A stretch of 64,000 nucleotides of DNA. It comes from Flavobacteria bacterium RIFCSPLOWO2_12_FULL_35_11 (GTDB taxonomy: Bacteria > Bacteroidota > Bacteroidia > Flavobacteriales > Flavobacteriaceae). Every line of letters begins with the position of its first letter. Positions within the stretch are counted from its first letter, which is position 1. Below are positions 7,864 through 16,665 of this stretch, in pieces. The position numbers and the translations under genes were made by a program. The notes beneath the pieces were generated by a model that searched no databases, was not told where the DNA came from, and saw nothing but the letters and a program-made list of their open reading frames with translations. The stretch covers positions 169,467 through 233,466 of the forward strand of contig MGWK01000007.1 in assembly GCA_001800975.1 (NCBI GenBank), in the 5' to 3' direction.

Positions 7864-10782
7864 TTATTTTTCAATGATTGCCTCATAAATTAAGTTATGA
7901 ATATCTGTTCTAATATTCTGGTCTCCAAGTTTATTGTTGTTCATTGTAGGGAAAACCCTATTTGACAAAAATACATATAGAATTCCATTATCCGGATCAA
8001 CCCACGTGTATGTTCCTGTAAAACCGCTATGCCCAAAACTATTTGCTGAAGCATATTTGCTTGCGGCACTTATTTTAGGATTAAAATCTGGTTTATCAAA
8101 ACCAAGTCCTCTTCTAATACTGTCATTCTCATAATACCTATGATTAAATTTATCTATGGTTTTTGTTTCAAAATATCTTTTTCCTCCATAATAACCTTTT
8201 TGCAAGTACATTTGCATCATTTTAGCAAGATCGTTTGAATTTGCAAACAAACCGGCATGGCCACTCACGCCGCCCATCATTGCGGCACCCATATCGTGCA
8301 CAAATCCCTGTAATAGTTGGTATCTGTAGTAGTCATCCATTTCTGTGGGAGCAACTTCAGAGGCTGCGAATTTATTCAAAGGATTAAAAGTTATAGATTT
8401 AGCTCCTAAAGGTTTATAAAAGACAGAATCATTTATTTTATCCAGGGATTGATTATAAGTCTCTTTTATGTATTTTTCAAATAAAATAGATGGTAAATCA
8501 CTGTATTTGTAACCATTTACTTTGTTTTGAGGCACTTCAGCAATTTTTTTATAAATGGAATCTTTATAGGAATTTATCAGGTACAAATTTTCGGCAACTT
8601 TAATTGAGAATTCCTTACTTTTTGTTGTTCTGTATAAATTGGATAATGGCAGGTTTGTAACGCTGTCAATAGTTTTTAAATAGAAAGGAATCCAGGGGTT
8701 TATTTTTCCAACGTGGGATAATACTTCTTTAATCGTAAGATTTTCTTTATTTGTCCCTTTTAAATAGGGTAACATTTCACCAAGGGTTGTGTCCAGATTT
8801 AGCAATCCGGTTTCTTCACTTTTCATAATCATAGGCAAACCTCCAATTATTTTAGTTACTGAAGCTAAATCGTACAAATCTGTTAACTTCACTTCTTGTT
8901 TCTTATTGTATGTTTGAAACCCGAAGCTTTTATGATAGATGACTGTTCCATTTCGTGCAACCAAAACTTGTCCGCCCGGTGCCATTAAAGAATCTACAAC
9001 TATTTTGGTAACAGAATCTATTTTTTCGAGCAATTTGCTGCTCATACCCACTTCTTCAGGAATTGAATAGGAGAGTCTCATTAAATTTGAGGTGTTTATT
9101 CCTGTACCTTCAGGAAATATCTTTTTAATGGAAACTGGCAGTTTTCCTTTAGCTTCTATCGCGCCAAAAATGATTTGTGCTGAAATTTCCTGAGATTCAG
9201 AACTGTTTTGATAGGAAACCATAATGGCATCAATGGAGTCAAAACCACTTACGTCCAAAAGTGTATACGGACTCGCGAAAACATCTAAAATTACCTTATT
9301 GTTTTTAGCAATTTCCTGGAGCCAGATTAGTTCTTCGGGTGACATTTTAAAATTTTTCCATGGAGTTTCATTTGATTTATGATAACCTATAATAACGGTG
9401 TCATACAATTTTAATTTTTGTAATAAATCGGTTAAATTATCATCTTCAACAATATCAATTTCTGTATATTTTTTTAATGTATTTGTGAAATTTAAATTAT
9501 CTGAATCTCCTAGTTTTACATAAGCAATTTTATTATTTGCCAGTTCTTTAATGGGCAGTATTTCGTTATTATTTTTAACAACGGTAATTGCCTCTTTCAT
9601 TAAGGTTCTAAACAATAATTTATCTTTTATGGTGATAATGTCGTCTTGTATTCCGGTTTCTTCAATGGGAATATAATGGTTTAAACCAGCCCAATATTTA
9701 GCTTTTAGTATTTTGTCTACGGATACGTTTAGGCGTTCTTTACTAATTTTATCTTTTCTAATGGCCTTTTTTATTTTTTTTATGGCCACTTTTATATCTT
9801 CAGGAATTAACAACATATCGTTTCCTGCAATGAAGGCCGCTAAATCAATATCTCCTGGTTTTGCAAAATTTGCAGCCCCCTTCATATTCAATGCATCGGT
9901 AAAAATTAAACCGTTAAAACCCATTTTTTCTTTTAAGAGTTCAGTAACCACTTTATAGGAGATTGAGGTTGGCACTCCTTTTTCCGGTTCCAATGAGGGC
10001 ACATTCAAATGCGCAATCATAATGCTTGTCAAGTTTGTGCCAAACATTTTTTTGTAGGGATATAGTTCAATTGAGTCTAAGCGCTGTAAACTAAAATTTA
10101 AAAACGGCAATGTTTTATGCGAATCGGTTGAAGTGTCTCCATGACCCGGAAAATGTTTGGCATTTGCCAAAACACCGGTGCTTTGCATTCCTTTGGTAAA
10201 TGAGATCGCTTTTTCTGTTACATTATATTTATTTTCGCCAAATGATCGGTTGCCAATAATAGGGTTTTCTGGATTTGTGTTGATGTCAACAACAGGCGCA
10301 AAGTTGACGTGAATTCCAATTCTTTTGCAGTGTTTTCCCAATTGAATTCCAAACTGCTCAATTAATTCATTGTTTTGTATTGCCCCTAAAGTCATATTCC
10401 AAGGATAGCGAAATGAATTTTGCAATCTCATATTTAAACCCCATTCTCCATCAAAACCAACTAATAATGGAATTTTAGACGATGCTTGAAACTTGTTTGT
10501 CAATTCGGCCTGTTTTTCAGGTGTTCCCTGCATAAAAATAAGTCCGCCAATACGATATTTTTTGATCGTTTTTTTAATTTTTGAGGTATGTTTTTTATCC
10601 CTGTTTGAATAAGCCTCAATCATAAAAAGCTGTCCAATTTTTTGTTTTAATGTGAGTTTATTCCTAATGCTGTCGACCCATTTTTGTTGATTTTTTAAAT
10701 CAGATGTAAGTAAGGGGTCAACTTGTTGTCCGTAGCTTGTAACTAGGAATAAAATGAGGCTAACGGTAATTATTTTTTTCAT
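7864..10782 (-). CDS. Secreted GH3 N-acetylglucosaminidase (NagZ-like) fused to a beta-lactamase-fold serine hydrolase
   Basis: 972 residues, signal peptide (residues 1-18). Residues 35-370 are a GH3 barrel: KHFPGHGDTSTDSH at 209-222 is the NagZ-type signature that supplies the His general acid, and FTDALNM places the nucleophile at Asp296. About residues 385-555 look like the alpha/beta GH3 C-terminal domain. Residues 580-972 are a class C beta-lactamase/penicillin-binding-fold domain with SVTK (641-644), YSD (760-762) and an HSGFTG motif near the end. NagZ removes GlcNAc from anhydro-muropeptides; the second domain could cut the peptide or an ester. It is the last gene of the MurNAc operon, 13 bp after the epimerase gene. 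The fusion is known in Bacteroidetes; the partner's substrate is inferred. Confidence 0.85.
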   Translation of the reverse strand: MKKIITVSLILFLVTSYGQQVDPLLTSDLKNQQKWVDSIRNKLTLKQKIGQLFMIEAYSNRDKKHTSKIKKTIKKYRIGGLIFMQGTPEKQAELTNKFQASSKIPLLVGFDGEWGLNMRLQNSFRYPWNMTLGAIQNNELIEQFGIQLGKHCKRIGIHVNFAPVVDINTNPENPIIGNRSFGENKYNVTEKAISFTKGMQSTGVLANAKHFPGHGDTSTDSHKTLPFLNFSLQRLDSIELYPYKKMFGTNLTSIMIAHLNVPSLEPEKGVPTSISYKVVTELLKEKMGFNGLIFTDALNMKGAANFAKPGDIDLAAFIAGNDMLLIPEDIKVAIKKIKKAIRKDKISKERLNVSVDKILKAKYWAGLNHYIPIEETGIQDDIITIKDKLLFRTLMKEAITVVKNNNEILPIKELANNKIAYVKLGDSDNLNFTNTLKKYTEIDIVEDDNLTDLLQKLKLYDTVIIGYHKSNETPWKNFKMSPEELIWLQEIAKNNKVILDVFASPYTLLDVSGFDSIDAIMVSYQNSSESQEISAQIIFGAIEAKGKLPVSIKKIFPEGTGINTSNLMRLSYSIPEEVGMSSKLLEKIDSVTKIVVDSLMAPGGQVLVARNGTVIYHKSFGFQTYNKKQEVKLTDLYDLASVTKIIGGLPMIMKSEETGLLNLDTTLGEMLPYLKGTNKENLTIKEVLSHVGKINPWIPFYLKTIDSVTNLPLSNLYRTTKSKEFSIKVAENLYLINSYKDSIYKKIAEVPQNKVNGYKYSDLPSILFEKYIKETYNQSLDKINDSVFYKPLGAKSITFNPLNKFAASEVAPTEMDDYYRYQLLQGFVHDMGAAMMGGVSGHAGLFANSNDLAKMMQMYLQKGYYGGKRYFETKTIDKFNHRYYENDSIRRGLGFDKPDFNPKISAASKYASANSFGHSGFTGTYTWVDPDNGILYVFLSNRVFPTMNNNKLGDQNIRTDIHNLIYEAIIEK

Positions 10783-10795
10783 TTATATTAAATTT

Positions 10796-11809
10796 TTATT
10801 TGTTTAATAGTGCTCCAGTTCCATTTGTATTTGAGAATATGATATTTCCATTTTCTATTTTTACGCCTGAAGCCACATCATTTTTTAATAACAAAGCGCC
10901 ATCCATATCAACAAAATCCAGTATCGGAGTTAAGTGCGCAATAGCTGAAATTCCTACCGAAGATTCTGTCATGCAGCCAACCATGGTTTTTAATCCCAAT
11001 GATTTTGCTTTAGAAATCATTCTTTTGGCAGGCGTTAAACCGCCGCATTTCATCAATTTTATGTTGATGCCATGAAAGTGATTGTAACATTTTTCAACAT
11101 CACTTTCCACAAGGCAGCTTTCGTCGGCAATAATGGGTAAATAGGAATTATCAAACACTATTTTAGCGCCTTTCCAGTTGGTGGGTGCCAGCGGTTGCTC
11201 TATAAATTCTACGCCTAATTTTTGCAGTTCTATGGAGTTTTTAATGGTTTCGTTGACATTCCATCCGCAGTTTGCATCAATTCTAAAAACGGCGTCGGTA
11301 AGTTTTCTTAATTCAGTCACTATTTCCAGGTCGTTTTTTGTGCCTAACTTGATTTTGTAAATGGGCCAAGGCATTTCTTTCATTTTTGAGGCCATATTTT
11401 CTATAGTATCAATTCCTATGGTATAATTTGACTGGGGAAGATTTTTCAATTCTAAATCCCAATATTCATATAATTTAAGGTTTTTTTTGCGCGTATATAA
11501 ATCTGTATAAGCTTCATCTAGGGCGCATAACAAAAACATGTTGTCTTTGAAATACGGGAACAAATAATCCCAATATTCTTCAGGTGTTTTGGTGGCAGCT
11601 ATTTCAATAATCTCGCGCTTTTGAATGAACTCTTTTTCAAATTGTTCAACCGTTGTATGGTAATAAGGGTTTTCAGTCGCTTCTCCAAAACCAGAAAATC
11701 CATTTTCCTGAAGTTCAACAATGATTGAAGGAATCTCAGTTCTGGTGCCTCTTGAAATGGTGAAAGGATGTTTTAATTGTAATTTATAGGATCTTATTAT
11801 TAACTTCAT
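10796..11809 (-). CDS. Dipeptide epimerase (L-Ala-D/L-Glu epimerase), enolase superfamily
   Basis: 337 residues. The enolase-superfamily muconate-lactonizing subgroup pattern is complete: KIK (Lys152/Lys154), metal ligands Asp178 (RIDAN), Glu204 (IEQPL) and Asp229 (ADES), and Lys251 (INIKL) as the second base. These fit L-Ala-D/L-Glu epimerases, which convert the peptidoglycan dipeptide L-Ala-D-Glu so that ordinary peptidases can degrade it. It is cytoplasmic, as no signal peptide is present. It is one base from the upstream dehydrogenase gene and 13 bp from the GH3-fusion gene, in the MurNAc operon, which supports the murein role over other dipeptide specificities known in the family. Confidence 0.85.
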   Translation of the reverse strand: MKLIIRSYKLQLKHPFTISRGTRTEIPSIIVELQENGFSGFGEATENPYYHTTVEQFEKEFIQKREIIEIAATKTPEEYWDYLFPYFKDNMFLLCALDEAYTDLYTRKKNLKLYEYWDLELKNLPQSNYTIGIDTIENMASKMKEMPWPIYKIKLGTKNDLEIVTELRKLTDAVFRIDANCGWNVNETIKNSIELQKLGVEFIEQPLAPTNWKGAKIVFDNSYLPIIADESCLVESDVEKCYNHFHGINIKLMKCGGLTPAKRMISKAKSLGLKTMVGCMTESSVGISAIAHLTPILDFVDMDGALLLKNDVASGVKIENGNIIFSNTNGTGALLNK

Positions 11810-11810
11810 T

Positions 11811-14726
11811 TTAAATAAGGGCTTCTCTTAAAATAGTGATTGGATGTTTGGAAATTCTGTTGGTGCCATCCATAATTTGGTGTCGGCAACTTGTTCCGGC
11901 AGCAGCAATAATAGTCGTTTTTTCTGTGTTCCTAATTTTAGGAAATAACGTATCCTCGCCAACTTGCATGCTTATTTCAAAATGTTCTTTTTCGTAGCCG
12001 AACGAACCCGCCATACCACAACAACCTGAATTTATGATGGTCACGCTATAATTTTTAGGAATTGAAAGCATTTTAAATGTGGGTTCCATACTGCTCAAAG
12101 ATTTTTGTTGGCAATGGCCATGGATTTTCAGTGTTTTATTTTTTGTGGTAAAAGATTGAGAAGCAATATTATTTTTTTCAAATTCTTGTTTGATAAATTC
12201 TTCAATGGTAAAGGTGTTTTCTGAAATATTTTTTGCCGCTGCTTTATCATCGGCCAATCTTAAATATTCATCCCTAAAAGTTAAAATAGCAGAAGGTTCA
12301 ATCCCCACCAAAGGCGTTTCTTTAGAAATTAATTCTTTGAAAAAGTTGACGTTAACATTGGCTATTTTTTTGGCTTCATCCAAAAATCCTTTTGAAATAA
12401 AGCCGCGACCGCTCTCCTCATGCTTGGTTACGTTAACTTTATAACCCAGTTTTGTGAGCAATTCAATGGTGTCTATGCCAATATTGGCATCATAATAATT
12501 GGTGAATTCATCAACAAAAAGATAGATTTCTCCATACTTATGAGGTTGCTTTGCTAAACGATTTTCATTTTTTTGGAACCATTTAAAAACGGTAGTTCTT
12601 GCCAATTTCGGAATACTTCTTTCTGTTGCAATACCCATTAATTTTTTAGTGATTTTGGTGTTTAAAATCAAGTTGGTAAAAGTAGGGGCGAGGCTTCCCA
12701 GTTTGTTATATTTTACATTATTGGCAAACAATTTCGTTCTGAAAGGAACTTTATTTTCTTTGTAATATTGGTATAAAAATTCCGCTTTCAATGCAGCTAT
12801 ATCAACATTGCTTGGACATTCGCTGGCACAGGCTTTGCAACTTAAACACAAATCAAAAACATCATACAATTCTTTGTGGTTAAATTTATTTTCCTTTGTT
12901 GAATTCGTCAAAAATTCCCGCAAAGCATTGGCGCGCGCTCTTGTGCTGTCTTTTTCATTTCGGGTTGCTCTGTAACTCGGACACATTGTTCCGCCTGCGG
13001 AAGGCAATTTTCTGCAGTCGCCAGATCCATTGCATTTTTCAGTGGCTCTTAAAATTCCTTCACTATCCGAAAAATCCTGAATGGTTTTTATTTCTGGTTC
13101 TTCACGGTCAATTTCATAGCGTAAACTTTGGTCCATCGGAAAAGGATTTACAATTTTTCCTTTGTTAAAAATAGCATTCGGGTCGAAAGTGTGTTTAATG
13201 CGTTTTAACAATTCGTAATTTTTTTCTCCAATCATGAGCGGAATAAACTCAGCGCGGACAATGCCATCACCGTGTTCCCCGCTAAAAGAACCGCCATATT
13301 TTTTGACGAGTTTTGCAGTTTTTGTGGTTATTTCCCGAAATAAAACGACATCCGCTTTTTTCTTTAAATTTAAAATAGGGCGTAAATGTATTTCGCCAGC
13401 GCCTGCATGGGCGTAATAAACGGCATCTTGTCCGAAATTTTCCATCATTTTGGAAAATTCGGCAATGTAATTTGGCAAATCTTTTACTTCAACTGCAGTA
13501 TCTTCAATACAGGCAACCGCTTTATCGTCTCCAACAATATTACCAAGTAATCCCAATCCGGCTTTGCGCAGTTCAACTGCTTGATTTATTTCACTGCCAA
13601 TCAATTTTGGATGGGCGTAACCAAAGTTATTTTTTTCTAAATCTTTAATGAGTTTATCTGCCAGTTTATTGGATTCTTCGTCTGAATTTGTACAGATTTC
13701 AAACATCAAAAGCGCTTTAGGATCGCCTTTAACAAAAAACCTGTTTTTTAGCTGCTCCCGGTTATTTTTGGTGCAATCCATAACAGTTTTATCCATCAAT
13801 TCACAAGTGTATAAATTGTGTTTCATAGCTACAACCACCGCTTCCATACTTTCCTGAATGCTGTTAAAATGCGCTACAACCATAATGTTTTTCGCCGGCG
13901 GCAGGTCATCTAGCTGAATAGTAATTTCTGTGGAAAAAGCCAAAGTGCCTTCACTTCCAGTTAACAAAGTTGCTAAATTTATGGTGTTTTTTGTTCCTCC
14001 AAAAAGTTCAAAATTCAACAAAGCATCAACGGGATAACCGTTGTTTCTGCGGTGGATTTCCTTTTTGGGAAATTCCTTTAAAATTTCATGCTGATTTTCT
14101 TCATTGGAAAGTTCGTTAAAGATGGTTTGGTAAATCTTATTTTCTAAAGAACTTCCTATCCTTTTTTGATTGAATTCAGCCGTGTTTACTTCATTAAAAA
14201 CAACTTCGGAACCATCACTTAAAATTGTTTTTAGTTCAATTACCTTATCGCGGGTAACGCCATATTTTATAGAGGTTGTGCCAGATGAATTGTTGCCAAC
14301 CATACCGCCAATCATACATCTGTTGCTTGTTGAAGTGTTTGGCCCAAAAAATAATCCGTAGGGTTTTAAAAAAATATTGAGTTCGTCACGTATAATTCCG
14401 GGCTGGACCGTCACTGTTTTTTTATGTTCATCAAAGCCCAAAATTTTTGTGAAATGTTTGGAAACATCCACAATTAAACCTTCACCAACACATTGGCCGG
14501 CCAAAGAGGTTCCGGCGGTTCTTGGAATAAGTGTGATGTTATTTTTTGTGGCGAAATGAATAATCTTTTTTAGGTCTGCATTGTTTCTCGGATAAGCAAC
14601 GCCTAAAGGAATTTTCCGATAAACGGAAGCGTCGGTTGCATAAATGCTTTTGTGCAAATTGTCAAAATGCACTTCACCTTCAATGATATTTGACAGTTCT
14701 TCCAGATTTATGTTAGTTAAAGACAT
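11811..14726 (-). CDS. FAD- and 4Fe-4S-binding D-2-hydroxyacid (D-lactate) dehydrogenase-like protein
   Basis: 971 residues. An FAD-binding PCMH domain (about 35-270, with PRTAGTSLAGQCVGEGLIVD and GNNSSGT) is followed by a GlcD-type oxidase C-terminal domain (to about 540, SGEHGDG). A ferredoxin-like part has Cys groups near 562-585 and CLSCKACASECPSNVD near 630. A CCG-type domain ends the chain (GHCQQKS, SGCCGMAGSFG near 900). This is the layout of YdiJ/Dld-type enzymes that pass electrons from D-lactate or D-2-hydroxyglutarate to the respiratory chain. MurQ, encoded two genes upstream, releases D-lactate, so D-lactate is the likeliest substrate here; that is inference from context. Gap to the epimerase is 1 bp. 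Confidence 0.85.
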   Translation of the reverse strand: MSLTNINLEELSNIIEGEVHFDNLHKSIYATDASVYRKIPLGVAYPRNNADLKKIIHFATKNNITLIPRTAGTSLAGQCVGEGLIVDVSKHFTKILGFDEHKKTVTVQPGIIRDELNIFLKPYGLFFGPNTSTSNRCMIGGMVGNNSSGTTSIKYGVTRDKVIELKTILSDGSEVVFNEVNTAEFNQKRIGSSLENKIYQTIFNELSNEENQHEILKEFPKKEIHRRNNGYPVDALLNFELFGGTKNTINLATLLTGSEGTLAFSTEITIQLDDLPPAKNIMVVAHFNSIQESMEAVVVAMKHNLYTCELMDKTVMDCTKNNREQLKNRFFVKGDPKALLMFEICTNSDEESNKLADKLIKDLEKNNFGYAHPKLIGSEINQAVELRKAGLGLLGNIVGDDKAVACIEDTAVEVKDLPNYIAEFSKMMENFGQDAVYYAHAGAGEIHLRPILNLKKKADVVLFREITTKTAKLVKKYGGSFSGEHGDGIVRAEFIPLMIGEKNYELLKRIKHTFDPNAIFNKGKIVNPFPMDQSLRYEIDREEPEIKTIQDFSDSEGILRATEKCNGSGDCRKLPSAGGTMCPSYRATRNEKDSTRARANALREFLTNSTKENKFNHKELYDVFDLCLSCKACASECPSNVDIAALKAEFLYQYYKENKVPFRTKLFANNVKYNKLGSLAPTFTNLILNTKITKKLMGIATERSIPKLARTTVFKWFQKNENRLAKQPHKYGEIYLFVDEFTNYYDANIGIDTIELLTKLGYKVNVTKHEESGRGFISKGFLDEAKKIANVNVNFFKELISKETPLVGIEPSAILTFRDEYLRLADDKAAAKNISENTFTIEEFIKQEFEKNNIASQSFTTKNKTLKIHGHCQQKSLSSMEPTFKMLSIPKNYSVTIINSGCCGMAGSFGYEKEHFEISMQVGEDTLFPKIRNTEKTTIIAAAGTSCRHQIMDGTNRISKHPITILREALI

Positions 14727-14777
14727 TATTTTGATTTACTATTTTTGACTTACTATTTTAAAACTAATCACAAAAAC

Positions 14778-15842
14778 TCACGACTCAAAAACAACGCCGC
14801 TGCTGTGATCTTTAGTTGCGCCTGTGACACTTTTTAAACAATTGTTTTTTCCTTCATCTTTTAAAAAGCCAAGCAAAGCAAAAACCAAAGCCTCTTTATA
14901 GTTAATAATGGTTTCTTCAGGAATTATCAATTGTGTTTTTGTGTACGATTGTAATCTTTCAATTAGAAAAGTATTGAAAGCGCCGCCACCGGTAACCAGC
15001 ATAGTTTTTCCGGAAGCTGAATCTATTTTTTTTGAAATTTGTATGGCAATGTGCTCCACAAATGTTCTTAGAATGTCTTTTATGCTGAGGTTGTGCTTGT
15101 CAATCATTGGAAAAATTGTTTCCGCCACAAATTCGTATCCTAAAGATTTTGGTTTGACATCATTATAAAAGGCCAAAGAATTTAGTGCAGACAACAGATT
15201 TTTTTCAATGTTTCCTTCGGAAGCAATTTTGCCTTTGTCATCATATTCCATATTTAAAGAAGCAACATAATGATTCAATACAATATTTACCGGACAAATA
15301 TCAAAAGCAATTCGTTGCTGATTTTTATTGAACGAAATATTTGAAAATCCGCCCAAATTTAAGCAATAATCGTATTCAGAAAATAACAACTCATCGCCAA
15401 TAGGCACCAACGGCGCTCCTTGTCCGCCCAAAGCTACATCCTGAACCCTAAAATCGCAAATGGTTTTTATGCCGGTAATTGAAGTGATATATGGGCCATT
15501 TCCAATTTGGAAAGTGTACTTTTTTTCCGGATTGTGAAAAATGGTATGTCCGTGAGAAGCGATAAAATCAAGTTTTTCAATCCTGTTTTCTTCGATGAAA
15601 TTTAAGAGGGTTTTTCCTAAATTTATGCCATAATCGGCATCTAATTTCACCAATTTTTCACCCGATAAATGAAAACCTTCTTTTAGCGTCGATTTCCATT
15701 CATTGCTATAGGAAATAGTTTCCGCCTTTAATATTTCGAAGCTATAGTTTTCCGCAGCATTTATTTTCACGTAAACAATATCAATGCCGTCCAATGAAGT
15801 TCCGCTCATTACACCAATAATATATTTAGTGGAGATTTTCAT
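14778..15842 (-). CDS. anmK: Anhydro-N-acetylmuramic acid kinase AnmK
   Basis: 354 residues, close to the usual 370. The N-terminal GVMSGTSLDGID is the AnmK family signature (ASKHA fold phosphate loop); GHGHT-like SHGHTIFHNP, DFRVQDVALGGQGAPLVP with the catalytic Asp region, NLGGFSNIS and VTGGGAFN complete the family pattern. The enzyme opens the 1,6-anhydro ring and phosphorylates anhydroMurNAc to MurNAc-6-phosphate, the substrate of MurQ. The start is one base from the murQ stop, indicating translational coupling. The gap to the next gene is 51 bp of low-complexity AT sequence. Confidence 0.93.
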   Translation of the reverse strand: MKISTKYIIGVMSGTSLDGIDIVYVKINAAENYSFEILKAETISYSNEWKSTLKEGFHLSGEKLVKLDADYGINLGKTLLNFIEENRIEKLDFIASHGHTIFHNPEKKYTFQIGNGPYITSITGIKTICDFRVQDVALGGQGAPLVPIGDELLFSEYDYCLNLGGFSNISFNKNQQRIAFDICPVNIVLNHYVASLNMEYDDKGKIASEGNIEKNLLSALNSLAFYNDVKPKSLGYEFVAETIFPMIDKHNLSIKDILRTFVEHIAIQISKKIDSASGKTMLVTGGGAFNTFLIERLQSYTKTQLIIPEETIINYKEALVFALLGFLKDEGKNNCLKSVTGATKDHSSGVVFES

Positions 15843-15843
15843 T

Positions 15844-16665
15844 TTAAATAATTTTATTTTTATAAAGGTCTAGAACTTTTTTTACGCTTTTGTGTTTTTC
15901 TAAAAGGGTCTTGGCTAATTCTTCCGTAATTTGCAATTCTTCCACCAGCATTTCAACGCCTCTATTTACCAATTTTATATTAGACAATTGCATGTTTACC
16001 ATTTTATTATCTATTACCCGCCCTAATTTAATCATTACAGCGGTTGAAATCATGTTTAATGCCAGTTTTTGGGCGGTTCCAGCTTTCATTCTGGTACTTC
16101 CTGTAACAAATTCGGGACCTACAATTAGTTCAATGGGATAATCGGCGACTAATGAAACTGGACTTTTTTCATTACAAACAATACATCCTGTAACAATATT
16201 GTGTTGTTTTGCTTTCTCAAGCCCTCCAATAACATAAGGAGTAGTTCCGGAAGCCGCAATGCCAACTAAAACATCTTTATTTGTAATGTTATATTTTGAT
16301 AAATCTTCCCAAGCAAGGTTCATATCATCTTCTGCATTTTCAATGGCTTTTCTAAGCGCTGAGTCTCCTCCGGCAATTAAACCGATTATCCAATTGTCTG
16401 AAACGCCGAAAGTTGGTGGGCATTCTGATGCGTCAAGAACACCTAATCTTCCGCTAGTTCCTGCGCCAATATAAAATAATCTTCCGCCTACACTCATTTT
16501 ATTGTAAATAACATCTACTAATTTTTGAATTGAGGGTATGGCTTTTTCTAGCGTAAAAGGAACAGTTTTGTCTTCAGCATTCATATTTGAGAGCAACTCA
16601 AATGTGTCCATTTTTTCGAGATTGTTATAGTTCGAAGTTTGCTCGGTTGTTGGTTTAGTATTCAT
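15844..16665 (-). CDS. murQ: N-acetylmuramic acid 6-phosphate etherase MurQ
   Basis: 273 residues, one SIS sugar-isomerase domain with YIGAGTSGRLGVLDASECPP (the MurQ signature) and VTGSTRMKAGTAQK. MurQ cleaves the lactyl ether of MurNAc-6-P, giving GlcNAc-6-P and D-lactate. It is about 25 residues shorter than E. coli MurQ, mainly at the C-terminus, but all recognisable motifs are present. Its start overlaps the end of the symporter gene by 11 bp and its stop is one base from anmK, so the three genes are translationally coupled. Confidence 0.93.
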   Translation of the reverse strand: MNTKPTTEQTSNYNNLEKMDTFELLSNMNAEDKTVPFTLEKAIPSIQKLVDVIYNKMSVGGRLFYIGAGTSGRLGVLDASECPPTFGVSDNWIIGLIAGGDSALRKAIENAEDDMNLAWEDLSKYNITNKDVLVGIAASGTTPYVIGGLEKAKQHNIVTGCIVCNEKSPVSLVADYPIELIVGPEFVTGSTRMKAGTAQKLALNMISTAVMIKLGRVIDNKMVNMQLSNIKLVNRGVEMLVEELQITEELAKTLLEKHKSVKKVLDLYKNKII

